Shown in pieces: positions 39,575 through 48,921 of a DNA stretch of 64,000 bases. Source of the DNA: Sphingomonadales bacterium. Lineage in GTDB: Bacteria > Pseudomonadota > Alphaproteobacteria > Sphingomonadales > Sphingomonadaceae. The position numbers were made by a program, and so were the translations under genes. Within the stretch, counting starts at the first letter, position 1; each line of letters starts with the position of its first letter. The stretch covers positions 44,363 to 108,362 of the forward strand of contig JAIXYT010000039.1 in the NCBI GenBank assembly GCA_027490095.1, written 5' to 3'. The notes under the pieces were generated by a model. The model was not told the origin of the DNA. It saw only the letters and a program-made list of their open reading frames with translations, and searched no databases.

Positions 39575-40770
39575 GCGAGATCCTTCATCCGGTCGAGCGC
39601 GGCCGAGAGATCGGCGATGAGGTCGTCCGGATCCTCGAGCCCGATGGAAAGGCGCAGGGAAAGGCCGGACGGCCGGAACGTGTTCAGCCGGCGGATCGCC
39701 TCGGGGCTGGTGGGGATGCAGAGGCTTTCATAGCCACCCCAGGAAAAGCCGATGCCGAAGTGTTGGAGATCGTCGCAGAACCGGGCGGCATCGGCCCGGC
39801 TGCCGTGCTTCAGCACCAGCCCGAACAGGCCCGAGCTGCCGGTGAAATCACGTTTCCAGATCGCGTGGCCGGGGCAGTCAGGCAACGCCGGGTGGAGCAC
39901 GCGATCGACCAGCGGATGCGCCTTCAGCCAGTGCGCGATCTTCAGTGCCGAGGCCTCGTGCCTGGCCATGCGCAGGGGGAGCGTGCGGAATCCGCGCAGC
40001 GCGAGCGCCGCCTCGTCGCCGGAGACGCACTGGCCGAGGGCCCAGGCCGTCGAGCGCAGGCGGGCGAACAGCGGGGCGGTTGCCGACACCGCGCCCATCA
40101 TCACGTCGGAATGGCCGCCCACATATTTGGTAAGCGCCTGGACGACCATGTCGCAGCCGGCTGCGATGCCCTTGAAGTGGATGCCGGCAGCCCAGGTGTT
40201 GTCGAGCAGGGTCGGGATACTGCGCGCCCGGGCGGCGGCCGTGATCGCGGGCACATCCTGCACTTCGAAGGTGAGCGAACCCGGGCTTTCCAGCAGCACC
40301 AGCGCGGTTTCGGGGCGGAACAGCGTTTCGATCCCGGCGCCGATCAGGGGGTCGTAGGGCTCTGCCGCGATGCCCAGCCGCTTCAGCAGCCCCTGCCCCA
40401 TCGCGGTCGTGGGATCATAGGCGCTGTCGGGCAGCAGGATGTGCGCGCCGGGCTTCGCAACCGTGAGGATGGCGCCGGCGATGGCCGCCACGCCCGAGGG
40501 GTAGAGCATGGAGCCGGCCGCGCCGGGTTCGAGGCCGGTGAGCGCCTCGCGCAGCGCCCAGGTGGTGGGCGTGCCCTTGCGGCCGTAGAAGAGGGTCTCG
40601 TCCTGCTTGTGGTTCGCCGCGTCCATGTCGGCGATCGTGGGATAGAGGATGGTGGACGCGCGCCAGACCGGCGGGTTCACGATCCCGCCGGTGCCCTCGT
40701 GATTCTGCGTCCATTCCGGCCGGCGGCCTGCCTCGACCGCCCATGTCGTGGGCTTGGGAGGTTCGCTCAA
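39571..40770 (-). CDS. metC: Cystathionine beta-lyase
   Basis: 399-residue PLP enzyme of the Cys/Met family. The cofactor lysine is K215 in QALTKYVGGHSDVMMG, a version typical of MetC, which splits cystathionine into homocysteine, pyruvate and ammonia. PSGVAAIAGAI and LLDNTWAAG are further landmarks. It sits between a sulfurtransferase and an amidase on the same strand, hinting at sulfur amino-acid turnover. Cystathionine gamma-lyase activity cannot be excluded. Confidence 0.92.
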   Translation of the reverse strand: MSEPPKPTTWAVEAGRRPEWTQNHEGTGGIVNPPVWRASTILYPTIADMDAANHKQDETLFYGRKGTPTTWALREALTGLEPGAAGSMLYPSGVAAIAGAILTVAKPGAHILLPDSAYDPTTAMGQGLLKRLGIAAEPYDPLIGAGIETLFRPETALVLLESPGSLTFEVQDVPAITAAARARSIPTLLDNTWAAGIHFKGIAAGCDMVVQALTKYVGGHSDVMMGAVSATAPLFARLRSTAWALGQCVSGDEAALALRGFRTLPLRMARHEASALKIAHWLKAHPLVDRVLHPALPDCPGHAIWKRDFTGSSGLFGLVLKHGSRADAARFCDDLQHFGIGFSWGGYESLCIPTSPEAIRRLNTFRPSGLSLRLSIGLEDPDDLIADLSAALDRMKDLA

Positions 40771-40786
40771 AAGCCCGACTTGTCGC

Positions 40787-41629
40787 TCAGGCGCCCGTGA
40801 CGACGGGGGTGTCGGGGTGTGCGCCCCATTCGGCCCAGCTGCCGTCGTAGAGGGCCGGATCCTTCGCGCCGAGCACAGTTGCCGCCAGCACGATCGACGA
40901 GGCCGTGACGCCCGAGCCGCAGGTCGCGATCAGCGGCTTCATCGGGTCGACCCCGGCGTCGGCGAAGGCCGCCTTCAGGCCGGCGGCGTCCTTCAGCGTG
41001 CCGTCGGCATTGTAGAGGCTGGTGTAGGGCAGGTTCTTCGCACCCGGCATGTGGCCGGCGCGGACGCCCGGACGCGGCTCGGGTTCGGTGCCGGCAAAGC
41101 GGGCGGCCGAGCGGGCGTCGACCACCTGTGCGGAGCCGGACTTCAGATTTTCGCGCATCGCATCGAGGTCGCGGACCGACGAGGTGTCGGCCCAGACGGT
41201 GAAGTGGCGGTGGCGCACGACCGGCTTGCCGCTTTCGAGACCGCCGCCGGCTGCCTTCCAGGCGTCCAGCCCGCCGTCGAGCACGGCCACCTGGTGGGCG
41301 CCGAACACGTGGAACATCCACCAGGCCCGCGCGGCGGACTTCAGCGGGCTGTTGTCGTAGACGATGATGCGCGAACCGTCGCCGAGGCCCATCGCCTGGG
41401 CGCGGCTGGCGAACTTCTCGGGCCGCGGCAGCATGAAGGGCAGGCCCGAGGACGGGTCGGTCACTTCCTCGAGATCGAGGAAGACCGCGCCCGGGATATG
41501 GGCGGCCTCGAACTCGGCGCGGGCGTTGCGCCCATGTTCGGCAAGGAAGAGGGTTGCATCCACCACCCGGACGTCGCTCTTCTGATGCTCGGCCTTCAGC
41601 CACTCCGCGCTGACAATCGCGTCCATCAA
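40787..41629 (-). CDS. sseA: 3-mercaptopyruvate/thiosulfate sulfurtransferase
   Basis: 280-residue two-domain rhodanese. The active-site loop is TCGSGVTAS with C237, the CGSGVTA form of mercaptopyruvate sulfurtransferases; the N-terminal rhodanese repeat is inactive. Motifs include VVDATLFL, HIPGAVFLDLEEVTD and VVDARSAARFAG. It is the first gene of a reverse group sseA-metC-amidase, with a 16-base gap to metC, consistent with sulfur metabolism. Confidence 0.94.
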   Translation of the reverse strand: MMDAIVSAEWLKAEHQKSDVRVVDATLFLAEHGRNARAEFEAAHIPGAVFLDLEEVTDPSSGLPFMLPRPEKFASRAQAMGLGDGSRIIVYDNSPLKSAARAWWMFHVFGAHQVAVLDGGLDAWKAAGGGLESGKPVVRHRHFTVWADTSSVRDLDAMRENLKSGSAQVVDARSAARFAGTEPEPRPGVRAGHMPGAKNLPYTSLYNADGTLKDAAGLKAAFADAGVDPMKPLIATCGSGVTASSIVLAATVLGAKDPALYDGSWAEWGAHPDTPVVTGA

Positions 41630-41865
41630 GTCCCCACAGGATCTTCGTATCGAGTTTCACGCGGGGCACCCGACGCCGTTGGAATCGGGCTGCCCGCATG
41701 GCCGGTTTGTCCGGCATGGAATCGCGGCCTCTTACCGGCCTGTTCGAGCCGCGACAAGCTTCAACACCTCCCATTCGAGACGGGCCGCACGGGATGCCGC
41801 AGGCCGGACTCAAGCCTTCGGCCCGGCTGCCGTAACTGATCGGCTGGATGGGAAAGCAGGACCAG

Positions 41866-42576
41866 ATGGGTGATATTCCGGGACAGTTGCTGCATGGCGG
41901 GCGGACCGAGGCGCAGGCTGGCGCCGAGGCGACAGGTGTCGGCTCGGTGACGGGGCTGTGGCATGTCAGGCGCCGGGACGCGGTGACCGACTGGTTGCCC
42001 GGGGACCTTCTGTCGCAATCTGGCGCGAGCGAGGCGCCTTCGGGCATCGAGCGCCGCCTGCCCCGCCGGGCAGAGGCGCTTTGGAACCGGCTTCGCGGGG
42101 ACGCCGAGCTTCCCCCGGCCGACGCGGCCGCCGCGCTGCTGGCGCCCCCCTTCTCGACACAGGCGCTGCTGGTGACGAAACCCCTGCGCGGCGGACCCCG
42201 GATCGCCTTTTCCGGCAGCGATGTGGGCTGGCTGGGCCCGGCGGCTGTCGGGGCCGCGGTTGCCGATTCGAAGCCGAGTGCCCCCGTTCCCGACCGCCTC
42301 GTGGCTCTGGCACTGGCAGCGGTTGCAGCCGGCGGGCCCCGGCACCTGGACAGCGACTTCGATCCCGATGTGGGAGGCCCAAGGGCCGGCATCCTGTTCC
42401 GTGCCGTTGCGTTGCCACTCGCCCCACAGCCTGCAAGCGGCCTCGCCGGCCTTGCCGTGGCGGTGCTGTCGTGGCGGAAGCTCTTGTCGCAGGATGAGAC
42501 AGACGCCCTCCATTCCGAACTGAGGGCCGCGATCGGATGGCTTGGATCGACCGGCAGGACCGGGCCGGCGCGCTGA
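41866..42576 (+). CDS. Hypothetical protein upstream of NAD-glutamate dehydrogenase
   Basis: 236 residues from the ATG at 41866, which has gcagga four bases before it; an ATG at 41848 adds six residues. No signal peptide. Visible segments are GLWHVRRRDAVTDWLPGDLL, FSTQALLVTKPLRGGPRIAF and GLAGLAVAVLSWRKLLSQDE. The shape is vaguely that of a small-molecule sensor domain, but I recognise no family. It lies 177 bases before the dehydrogenase start and may be co-transcribed with it. Confidence 0.7.
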   Translation: MGDIPGQLLHGGRTEAQAGAEATGVGSVTGLWHVRRRDAVTDWLPGDLLSQSGASEAPSGIERRLPRRAEALWNRLRGDAELPPADAAAALLAPPFSTQALLVTKPLRGGPRIAFSGSDVGWLGPAAVGAAVADSKPSAPVPDRLVALALAAVAAGGPRHLDSDFDPDVGGPRAGILFRAVALPLAPQPASGLAGLAVAVLSWRKLLSQDETDALHSELRAAIGWLGSTGRTGPAR

Positions 42577-42753
42577 AGAAAAAGGCAAAACAGCCCGCTC
42601 GGTGGTGTGCTGACCGCAGAATCTTCGGGGCCGACCGCAACATTCCGCAACCAGGCCCGCTTGAAGCACGGTATGAGGAAGCGCATAGCCAGAACGGCGG
42701 GCCCGGGACTGCGAACACGCGGCCGGGCAGCCCCGACAAGCGAGAGCGAGCGC

Positions 42754-45700
42754 ATGCCCAGCAAGGCCCAGACGGCAGACATTCCGGCGGCAGATCCTGC
42801 GGCCTTTCCCCCTGCGCTGCGGCGCCAGTTCCGCGACCTGCTGTTCGGCAGCGCGCCCGAATCCGAGCTGGAGCATCTGTCCGAGGCGGATTTCGAACGG
42901 CTGTCGGCGCTGGCCTTCGCCACCTTCGCGGTCCGCATGCCCGGCACCCACAATGTCCATGTCGGCGCTGGCGAGGGCGATGTGGGGCACCGGCATATGC
43001 CGGTAATCCTGTCGACCGACGACATGCCGTTCCTGGTGGACAGCGCAACGGCGGCAATCGGCGGGATGGGGCTGGAGATCCAGCGCCTTCTGCACCCGAT
43101 CCTGGGCGTTCGACGCGACGGGGACGGGCGGGTGGTGGCGCTCGGCGAGCCCGACGCGCCGCGCGAGAGCCTGATCCTGATGGACGTGGAGCGCGCGCCC
43201 GCGAAGAAGCGCGCCGACCTTCAGCACAGCCTTGACCTTGTCTATGGCGATGTCCGGCGCGCGGTGCACGACTGGCAGCTGATGTTGCGTGAGCTGAGGG
43301 GCGCCGCCCGCGCGCTGAACGACAGCCCGCCACCGATCGCGCCCCATGTGCTGGCCGAGACGATCGCCTTCCTGGAATGGCTGGCGGCCGACAATTTCAC
43401 CCTGCTGGGCCATGCCGACGGCGACACGCGGCTGGGCCTTCTGCGCGACACGCAGCGCTGGCCCGCGCCTGTCGACGACGCGCAGGAGACGGCGCCTGTC
43501 AGCATCCACAAGTCGCCGCTGCGGTCGACCGTTCACCGCGCGGTGCCGCTGGACGTGATCACCGTCCGCCGCTTCGACAGCCACGGGAAGGTGACGGGCG
43601 CGGCCCATTTCCTGGGCCTGTTTGCCAGCGCTGCCCTTCGCGAGAGCCCGCGCCGGGTGCCGCTGGTGCGCCGGAAGGTGGCCGAAGTGGCCGAGCGGCT
43701 GGGCTATACCCCGCGCAGCCACGCAGGCCGGGCGCTGACCCATGTGATCGAGACCTTCCCCCGGGAAGAGATGTTCCAGATCGACACGGACGAGCTGCTG
43801 GCAATGGCGACCGGCCTGCTCAGCCTGCTCGACCGCCCGCGCCCGCAGCTGTTTGCCCGGCGCGACACGCGATCGAACAAGGCCTCGATCCTGGTGTATA
43901 TTCCGCGCGAGACCTATTCGGCGGATCTGCGCAAGCGGGTGGGCGAGATGCTGGAGGTCGAGTGCGGCGGAAAGCTCGGCAAGTTCGACGCGGAGCTTCG
44001 CGCAGAGGGCCTGGCCCGGGTGCATTATGTGGTGGAGGGCGCGACCCGGGACCCCGATGTCGAGCATCTGAACCAGAAGCTGGTGCAGCTGACCCGCGGC
44101 TGGGACGATGAGCTGGAGCTGGCACTGGTGGGCCGGGCCGGCGCGATCCGCGCGGCGCGGCTGGCGCTGAGCCATGGCCGCGCCTTTTCGCCCGGCTACC
44201 GCTCGGAATTCACGCCGGCGGAAGCCGCCGACGACATCCTGCGCCTGACCGAGCTGTCGACCCCCGACGACCGGCATGTCGCGCTCTACCGCAAGGCGGA
44301 GGACCCCGACACGGTGATCCGGCTGAAGATCTATCGGCTGGGCGAGATCATCCCGCTGTCGGATTCGGTGCCCATGCTGGAGAATTTCGGCTTCCGGGTG
44401 ATCGAGGAGGTGCCCTACGACCTTGCCGGCGGCGAACTGGGCTGGATCCACGACTTCAAGCTGGAATCGACCGTCCCCCAGGACGAACTTCCGCCCTTCT
44501 GCCGGGTTGTGAACCCCGCGCTGGATGCCGTGCTGTCGGGCGCGCAGGAGAATGATCCCTTCAACGCGCTGATCCCGACCTGCGGGCTGACGGCCGAGGA
44601 GGCCAACTGGCTGAGGGCGTGGTTCCGTTATCTGCGGCAGACCGGCGTCGCCTATTCGATCCAGACGGTCGTCGACGCGCTGAAGCGCAACAAGGGTGCG
44701 ACGCTGGCGCTGGTGGCGCTGTTCCGGGCGCTGCATGCGCCGGGGTCCGAAGCGGGGGCGGATGCAGCCGAAAAGGCGGTGCTGGAGCAGCTGGATGCCG
44801 TGCAGGCGATCGACGAGGACCGGATCCTTCGCCTGTTCCTTGCGCTGATCAAGGCGATGCTGCGCACCAACGCCTTCGTGCCCGGCGGGCCGGCTGCGCT
44901 GGCCTTCAAGCTGGATTCGGCCAAGGTTCCGGGCCTGCCGAAGCCGCTGCCCTGGCGGGAGATCTGGGTGTACAGCCCGCGCGTCGAGGGCATCCACCTG
45001 CGCGGCGGGCCGATCGCGCGCGGGGGGCTTCGCTGGTCTGACCGGCGGGACGATTTCCGCACCGAGGTGCTGGGGCTGGTGAAGGCCCAGGTGGTGAAGA
45101 ATTCGGTTATCGTGCCGACCGGCGCCAAGGGCGGCTTCGATCCCAAGCAGCTGCCCGACCCTGCCGTGAACCGCGACGGCTGGGCGGCCGAGGGGCTGGA
45201 GGCCTACAAGCTGTTCATCCGCACGCTGCTGTCGATCACCGACAATCTGGATGCGGCAGGCCGGGTGGTGCCGCCGGCCGACGTGGTGCGGCTGGATTCC
45301 GATGATCCCTATCTGGTGGTGGCGGCCGACAAGGGCACTGCCACCTTCTCGGACACTGCGAACGGCATCGCGCTGGAGGCCGGCTTCTGGCTGGGCGACG
45401 CTTTCGCGAGCGGGGGCTCGGTTGGCTATGACCACAAGGCGATGGGCATCACGGCGCGCGGCGCCTGGGTGTCCGTGACGCGGCACTTTGCCGAGATGGG
45501 GATCGACGTGCAGTCGGACCCGGTGACGGTCGCGGGCGTGGGCGACATGTCGGGCGATGTGTTCGGCAACGGGATGCTGCTGTCGAAGAGCCTGCGCCTG
45601 GTGGCGGCCTTCGACCACCGGCACATCTTCCTCGACCCCGAACCCGACCCGGCGACGAGCTGGGCCGAGCGCGCCCGGATATTCGCCCTCCCCCGCTCCA

Positions 45701-47403
45701 GCTGGGCCGATTATGACGCGAAGCTGATCTCGAAGGGCGGCGGGGTGTTCCCGCGGGCACAGAAATCGATTCCGCTGAGCAAGGAGGTTCGGGCGCTTTT
45801 GGGGCTCGAAGCCGAGGCGGTCAGCCCCTCAGAACTGATGACGGCGATCCTGACGGCGCAGGTGGACTTGATGTGGTTCGGCGGCATCGGCACCTACATC
45901 AAGGCCGCCCAGGAAACCCACGCGGACGTGGGCGACCGGGCAAATGATGCAATCCGCGTGAACGGGCAGCAGGTGCGCGCCCGGGTGATCGGCGAAGGCG
46001 CGAACCTGGGCGTCACGCAGGCCGGCCGGATCGAGTTCGCGAGCCATGGCGGGCGGCTGAACACCGACTTCATCGACAATTCGGCCGGCGTCGACACCTC
46101 GGACCATGAGGTGAACATCAAGATCGCGCTGGGGGCGGCCGTGCGCGCCGGACGGCTGGAGATGGCGGAGCGCGACAGCGTGCTGGCCGGGATGACCGAC
46201 GAGGTCGCGGCCTCGGTGCTGTCGAACAATTCGGCGCAGACCCTGGTTCTGTCGGTTGCGGAATCGCATGCCCGCGAGCGGCTGCAGGGCCATGTGCGGC
46301 TGATGGAGATGCTGGAGGCTTCGGGCCGACTGGACCGCGCCGTCGAAGGCCTGCCGGGGCCGCGCGAGATCGAAGAGAGGAAACGGCTCGGCCGCGGCCT
46401 CACCCGGCCCGAGCTCGCAGTGCTGTTGTCCTATACCAAGATGGAGCTGAAGGACGCGCTCGTCGACAGCGCGGTCGTGCTGGACCCGCTGCTGGAGGAG
46501 GACCTGTTCCGCGCCTTCCCGCCGATGATGCGCGAGCGCTTTGCGCCCGAGATCCGCGGTCACCAGCTAAAGCGTCAGATCGTCGCGACGAAGCTTGCCA
46601 ACCTGCTGGTCAATCGCGGCGGCATGACGCTTGCGCATGACCTTGCCGCCGAGCTGGGCTGCCCGCTGTCGACGATTGCGGCTGCGTTCGTGTCGGCGCG
46701 CACGCTGTTCGACCTCGAGAGCCTGTGGGCGGCGATCGACGGCGCCAGGGTGCCGGCGGCGCAGGCACTCGTCTTTCATTCCGAGGCCTCGGTGGTGACC
46801 CGCATGCTGGTGGGCGATCTCGCCATGCGCACCGGCGCCGAAGAGCCCGAGCGGCTGTCGGCGCGGCTGGCGCCGGGCCTCAAGCGGCTGCTGGGGGGGC
46901 TGGAGAAGCTGCTGAGGCCCGAGCCCCGCGCGCTGGTGGAAGCGGTTCGCCAGCGGCTCACGCTGGCCGGCGCGCCGACAAATGTGGTCGACTGGATCGC
47001 GACCCTCAACGCACTGTCGGGCGCGTCCGGGGTCGTGGCGCTGGCGTCGGACCTGGGGCTCGACGAAGGCAGGACGGCGGAGGCCTACACACGGCTTGGC
47101 GAGGCGCTGGGGGTGGACTGGGCGCAGGGCGCAACCCACGCGCTGAGCCCTTCCGACAGTTGGGAGCGTTTGCTTGCGGCGACCACCGGGCGGAGCTTCG
47201 AGACGATGCGCCTTGACCTCATCCGCCGGCTGACGGAGCGAGGCGGCGATCCGCTTGCGGCTGCCGATGGCTGGCTGAAGGCGCACCGGGGCGATGCCGG
47301 TGCGCTGTCGCGCACGATCCAGGCGGCCCGCCAGTCCGGCGCGCCTTCGCTGCCGATGCTGGCGCATCTGGCGACCATCGCGCGGACTGCGCTGTCGGTG
47401 TGA
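42754..47403 (+). CDS. gdhB: NAD-specific glutamate dehydrogenase, large (about 180 kDa) type
   Basis: 1549-residue enzyme that deaminates glutamate to 2-oxoglutarate with NAD. The N-terminal 700 residues form the ACT-like regulatory region. The catalytic core contains [32 protein letters not shown] and [18 protein letters not shown] long C-terminal helical region follows. I start at the ATG at 42754 (MPSKAQTAD), preceded by gagagcgag; the track from 42607 adds an arginine-rich stretch that looks untranslated. Length is typical of the class. Confidence 0.96.
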   Translation: MPSKAQTADIPAADPAAFPPALRRQFRDLLFGSAPESELEHLSEADFERLSALAFATFAVRMPGTHNVHVGAGEGDVGHRHMPVILSTDDMPFLVDSATAAIGGMGLEIQRLLHPILGVRRDGDGRVVALGEPDAPRESLILMDVERAPAKKRADLQHSLDLVYGDVRRAVHDWQLMLRELRGAARALNDSPPPIAPHVLAETIAFLEWLAADNFTLLGHADGDTRLGLLRDTQRWPAPVDDAQETAPVSIHKSPLRSTVHRAVPLDVITVRRFDSHGKVTGAAHFLGLFASAALRESPRRVPLVRRKVAEVAERLGYTPRSHAGRALTHVIETFPREEMFQIDTDELLAMATGLLSLLDRPRPQLFARRDTRSNKASILVYIPRETYSADLRKRVGEMLEVECGGKLGKFDAELRAEGLARVHYVVEGATRDPDVEHLNQKLVQLTRGWDDELELALVGRAGAIRAARLALSHGRAFSPGYRSEFTPAEAADDILRLTELSTPDDRHVALYRKAEDPDTVIRLKIYRLGEIIPLSDSVPMLENFGFRVIEEVPYDLAGGELGWIHDFKLESTVPQDELPPFCRVVNPALDAVLSGAQENDPFNALIPTCGLTAEEANWLRAWFRYLRQTGVAYSIQTVVDALKRNKGATLALVALFRALHAPGSEAGADAAEKAVLEQLDAVQAIDEDRILRLFLALIKAMLRTNAFVPGGPAALAFKLDSAKVPGLPKPLPWREIWVYSPRVEGIHLRGGPIARGGLRWSDRRDDFRTEVLGLVKAQVVKNSVIVPTGAKGGFDPKQLPDPAVNRDGWAAEGLEAYKLFIRTLLSITDNLDAAGRVVPPADVVRLDSDDPYLVVAADKGTATFSDTANGIALEAGFWLGDAFASGGSVGYDHKAMGITARGAWVSVTRHFAEMGIDVQSDPVTVAGVGDMSGDVFGNGMLLSKSLRLVAAFDHRHIFLDPEPDPATSWAERARIFALPRSSWADYDAKLISKGGGVFPRAQKSIPLSKEVRALLGLEAEAVSPSELMTAILTAQVDLMWFGGIGTYIKAAQETHADVGDRANDAIRVNGQQVRARVIGEGANLGVTQAGRIEFASHGGRLNTDFIDNSAGVDTSDHEVNIKIALGAAVRAGRLEMAERDSVLAGMTDEVAASVLSNNSAQTLVLSVAESHARERLQGHVRLMEMLEASGRLDRAVEGLPGPREIEERKRLGRGLTRPELAVLLSYTKMELKDALVDSAVVLDPLLEEDLFRAFPPMMRERFAPEIRGHQLKRQIVATKLANLLVNRGGMTLAHDLAAELGCPLSTIAAAFVSARTLFDLESLWAAIDGARVPAAQALVFHSEASVVTRMLVGDLAMRTGAEEPERLSARLAPGLKRLLGGLEKLLRPEPRALVEAVRQRLTLAGAPTNVVDWIATLNALSGASGVVALASDLGLDEGRTAEAYTRLGEALGVDWAQGATHALSPSDSWERLLAATTGRSFETMRLDLIRRLTERGGDPLAAADGWLKAHRGDAGALSRTIQAARQSGAPSLPMLAHLATIARTALSV

Positions 47404-47405
47404 GG

Positions 47406-47436
47406 CCGGGGGGCGGGGCTGCCCTCCCCGCCCGGG
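47406..47436 (+). terminator. GC-rich hairpin after gdhB
   Basis: gggcgggg pairs with ccccgccc around a short loop (about 47411-47433), three bases or more after the gdhB stop. No T-run follows, so termination may be partial. Confidence 0.4.
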
Positions 47437-47463
47437 GTTGCAACGAATCGACGCTTGGCCTAA

Positions 47464-47496
47464 GGGCACCGCTCCCGAAGACAGCCGGAGGGGCCC
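47464..47496 (+). promoter_or_regulatory. Candidate structured leader ahead of rpsF-rpsR
   Basis: In the 142-base gap before rpsF, GGGC (47464-47467) pairs with GCCC (47493-47496) and CTCC (47472-47475) pairs with GGAG (47487-47490), leaving a one-sided bulge ACCG. A stem with a CCG-containing bulge flanked by a second stem recalls the S6:S18-binding motif known from rpsF leaders. A possible promoter, TTGCAA (47438-47443) with 17 bases to TAAGGG (47461-47466), would start transcription inside the motif, so both cannot be right. Confidence 0.3.
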
Positions 47497-47545
47497 TGCG
47501 GAATTCGCCGGGGGCCAGCGATCGGCAGACAGAAGAGAGACAGCC

Positions 47546-47986
47546 ATGCCGTTCTACGAGCATGTCTACCTCGCGCGCCAGGACCTGGCGCCCGCGCAGG
47601 TGGAAGCCCTCACAGAGGCGTTCACGAAGATCGTCGCCGACACCGGCGGCGAGGTGAAGAGCAACGAGTATTGGGGCCTTCGCAACATCGCCTACCGCAT
47701 CCAGAAGAACCGCAAGGCGCATTATGTGCTGCTGAACATCGACGGCCCGGCGGCCGCGATCCAGGAGCTGGAGCGCCAGGTGGCCCTGAACGAGGACGTG
47801 ATCCGCTATCAGACCATCCGGGTCGAGGCGCTGGAGACCGGCCCGTCGGCGATGATGCGCAAGTCCGACCGTGCCGAGCGCGGTGAACGTGGCGAGCGCG
47901 GCGGTGACCGCGGCGGCCGCGGCGGTGACCGTGGTGACCGGGGCCCCCGCATGGACCGCGCCCCCCGTGAAGAAGGAGCCTGGTAA
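47546..47986 (+). CDS. rpsF: 30S ribosomal protein S6 with Arg/Gly-rich tail
   Basis: 146-residue S6. The conserved domain is residues 1-105 ([40 protein letters not shown]). A 30-residue tail of repeating [10 protein letters not shown] and DRGD units follows, charged and disordered, extending beyond the usual 95-135 residues. It leads the rpsF-rpsR-rplI unit. S6 pairs with S18 on the small subunit platform. Confidence 0.97.
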   Translation: MPFYEHVYLARQDLAPAQVEALTEAFTKIVADTGGEVKSNEYWGLRNIAYRIQKNRKAHYVLLNIDGPAAAIQELERQVALNEDVIRYQTIRVEALETGPSAMMRKSDRAERGERGERGGDRGGRGGDRGDRGPRMDRAPREEGAW

Positions 47987-47989
47987 GCC

Positions 47990-48214
47990 ATGGCACGTCC
48001 GTTTTTCCGCCGCCGCAAGAGCTGCCCCTTCTCGGGCAACAATGCGCCGAAGATCGACTACAAGGACATCCGTCTGCTGCAGGGCTTCGTCTCTGAACGC
48101 GGCAAGATCGTCCCCTCGCGGATCACCGCGGTGTCGGCCAAGAAGCAGCGCGAGCTCTCCCAGGCCATCAAGCGCGCCCGTCACCTGGGCCTCTTGCCCT
48201 ACCTCGTGAAGTAA
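47990..48214 (+). CDS. rpsR: 30S ribosomal protein S18
   Basis: 74-residue S18 ([51 protein letters not shown]). It binds S6 and 16S rRNA. Only three bases separate it from the rpsF stop, so translation is coupled and yields matched amounts of the S6-S18 pair. Confidence 0.98.
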   Translation: MARPFFRRRKSCPFSGNNAPKIDYKDIRLLQGFVSERGKIVPSRITAVSAKKQRELSQAIKRARHLGLLPYLVK

Positions 48215-48227
48215 GGAGCACTGACCC

Positions 48228-48827
48228 ATGGACGTGATCCTTCTTGAACGCGTGGAAAAGCTCGGCCGCATCGGCGACGTTGTTTCCGTGAAGCCCGGCT
48301 TTGCCCGCAACTTCCTGCTGCCGCGCGGCAAGGCGCTGCGCGCGACCGACGCCAACAAGGCGAAGTTCGAGGCCCAGCGTGCGCAGATCGAGGCCGACAA
48401 CGCCAAGCGGCGTGAAGCGGCCGAAGCGCAAGCGGCGACGATGACCGACGTGTCGGTCGTCCTCATCCGCCAGGCTTCGAACGCCGGTGCGCTCTATGGC
48501 TCGGTTTCGGCCCGCGACATCGCGGACGCCATCACCGAAGCCGGCCACAAGGTCGCGAAGTCGGCCGTCGTGCTCGACAAGCCGATCAAGACGCTGGGGA
48601 TCACCAGCGTGAAGCTGGTGCTGCACCCGGAAGTGACCGTGTCGGCCAAGGTGAACGTGGCCCGTTCGCCGGAAGAAGCCGAACTGCAGGCGCAGGGCGT
48701 CGACGTGACGGCCGACCTGTTCGAGCGCGAGGAAGCGGGCTTCACCGAAGCCTTCGACCCCAACGCCGAACCGGGCACGATTGCCGAAGACGAAGCCCCG
48801 GCCGACGGCGACACCGCCGAAGCCTGA
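48228..48827 (+). CDS. rplI: 50S ribosomal protein L9
   Basis: 199-residue L9, longer than the 149 residues of E. coli. The N-terminal domain MDVILLERVEKLGRIGDVVS, VKPGFARNFLLPRGKALRAT is followed by the central helix and the C-terminal domain. The extra 45 residues form an acidic alanine/glutamate tail (NAEPGTIAEDEAPADGDTAE), common in alphaproteobacteria. It ends the operon and is followed by a terminator. Confidence 0.97.
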   Translation: MDVILLERVEKLGRIGDVVSVKPGFARNFLLPRGKALRATDANKAKFEAQRAQIEADNAKRREAAEAQAATMTDVSVVLIRQASNAGALYGSVSARDIADAITEAGHKVAKSAVVLDKPIKTLGITSVKLVLHPEVTVSAKVNVARSPEEAELQAQGVDVTADLFEREEAGFTEAFDPNAEPGTIAEDEAPADGDTAEA

Positions 48828-48849
48828 GCCACCCACGACTGCACGAACA

Positions 48850-48880
48850 GGGGCCCCGGCGGCGACGCCGGGGCCCCTTG
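48850..48880 (+). terminator. Terminator after rplI
   Basis: A perfect 11-bp stem, ggggccccggc / gccggggcccc, with loop ggcgac, followed by ttgt. It lies 22 bases after the rplI stop and, being symmetric, may also serve the convergent gene. Confidence 0.75.
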
Positions 48881-48921
48881 TCATTCGGGTCAGCCGCGGA
48901 TCGCGGCTGCGCGTTGGTCGA

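Noticed and set aside
41630..41865. Small RNA or tRNA in the gap between sseA and the next gene
   Set aside because: The sequence contains gttcga-like words, but no cloverleaf or terminator-backed transcript could be drawn.
41761..45624. 1287-residue reading frame antisense to gdhB
   Set aside because: Arg/Gln/His/Pro-rich shadow of the dehydrogenase, with no recognisable motif and no ribosome site.
47861..47960. Repeat array in rpsF as a CRISPR-like structure
   Set aside because: The repeat is a codon-level repetition encoding Arg/Gly units, in frame, without spacers.
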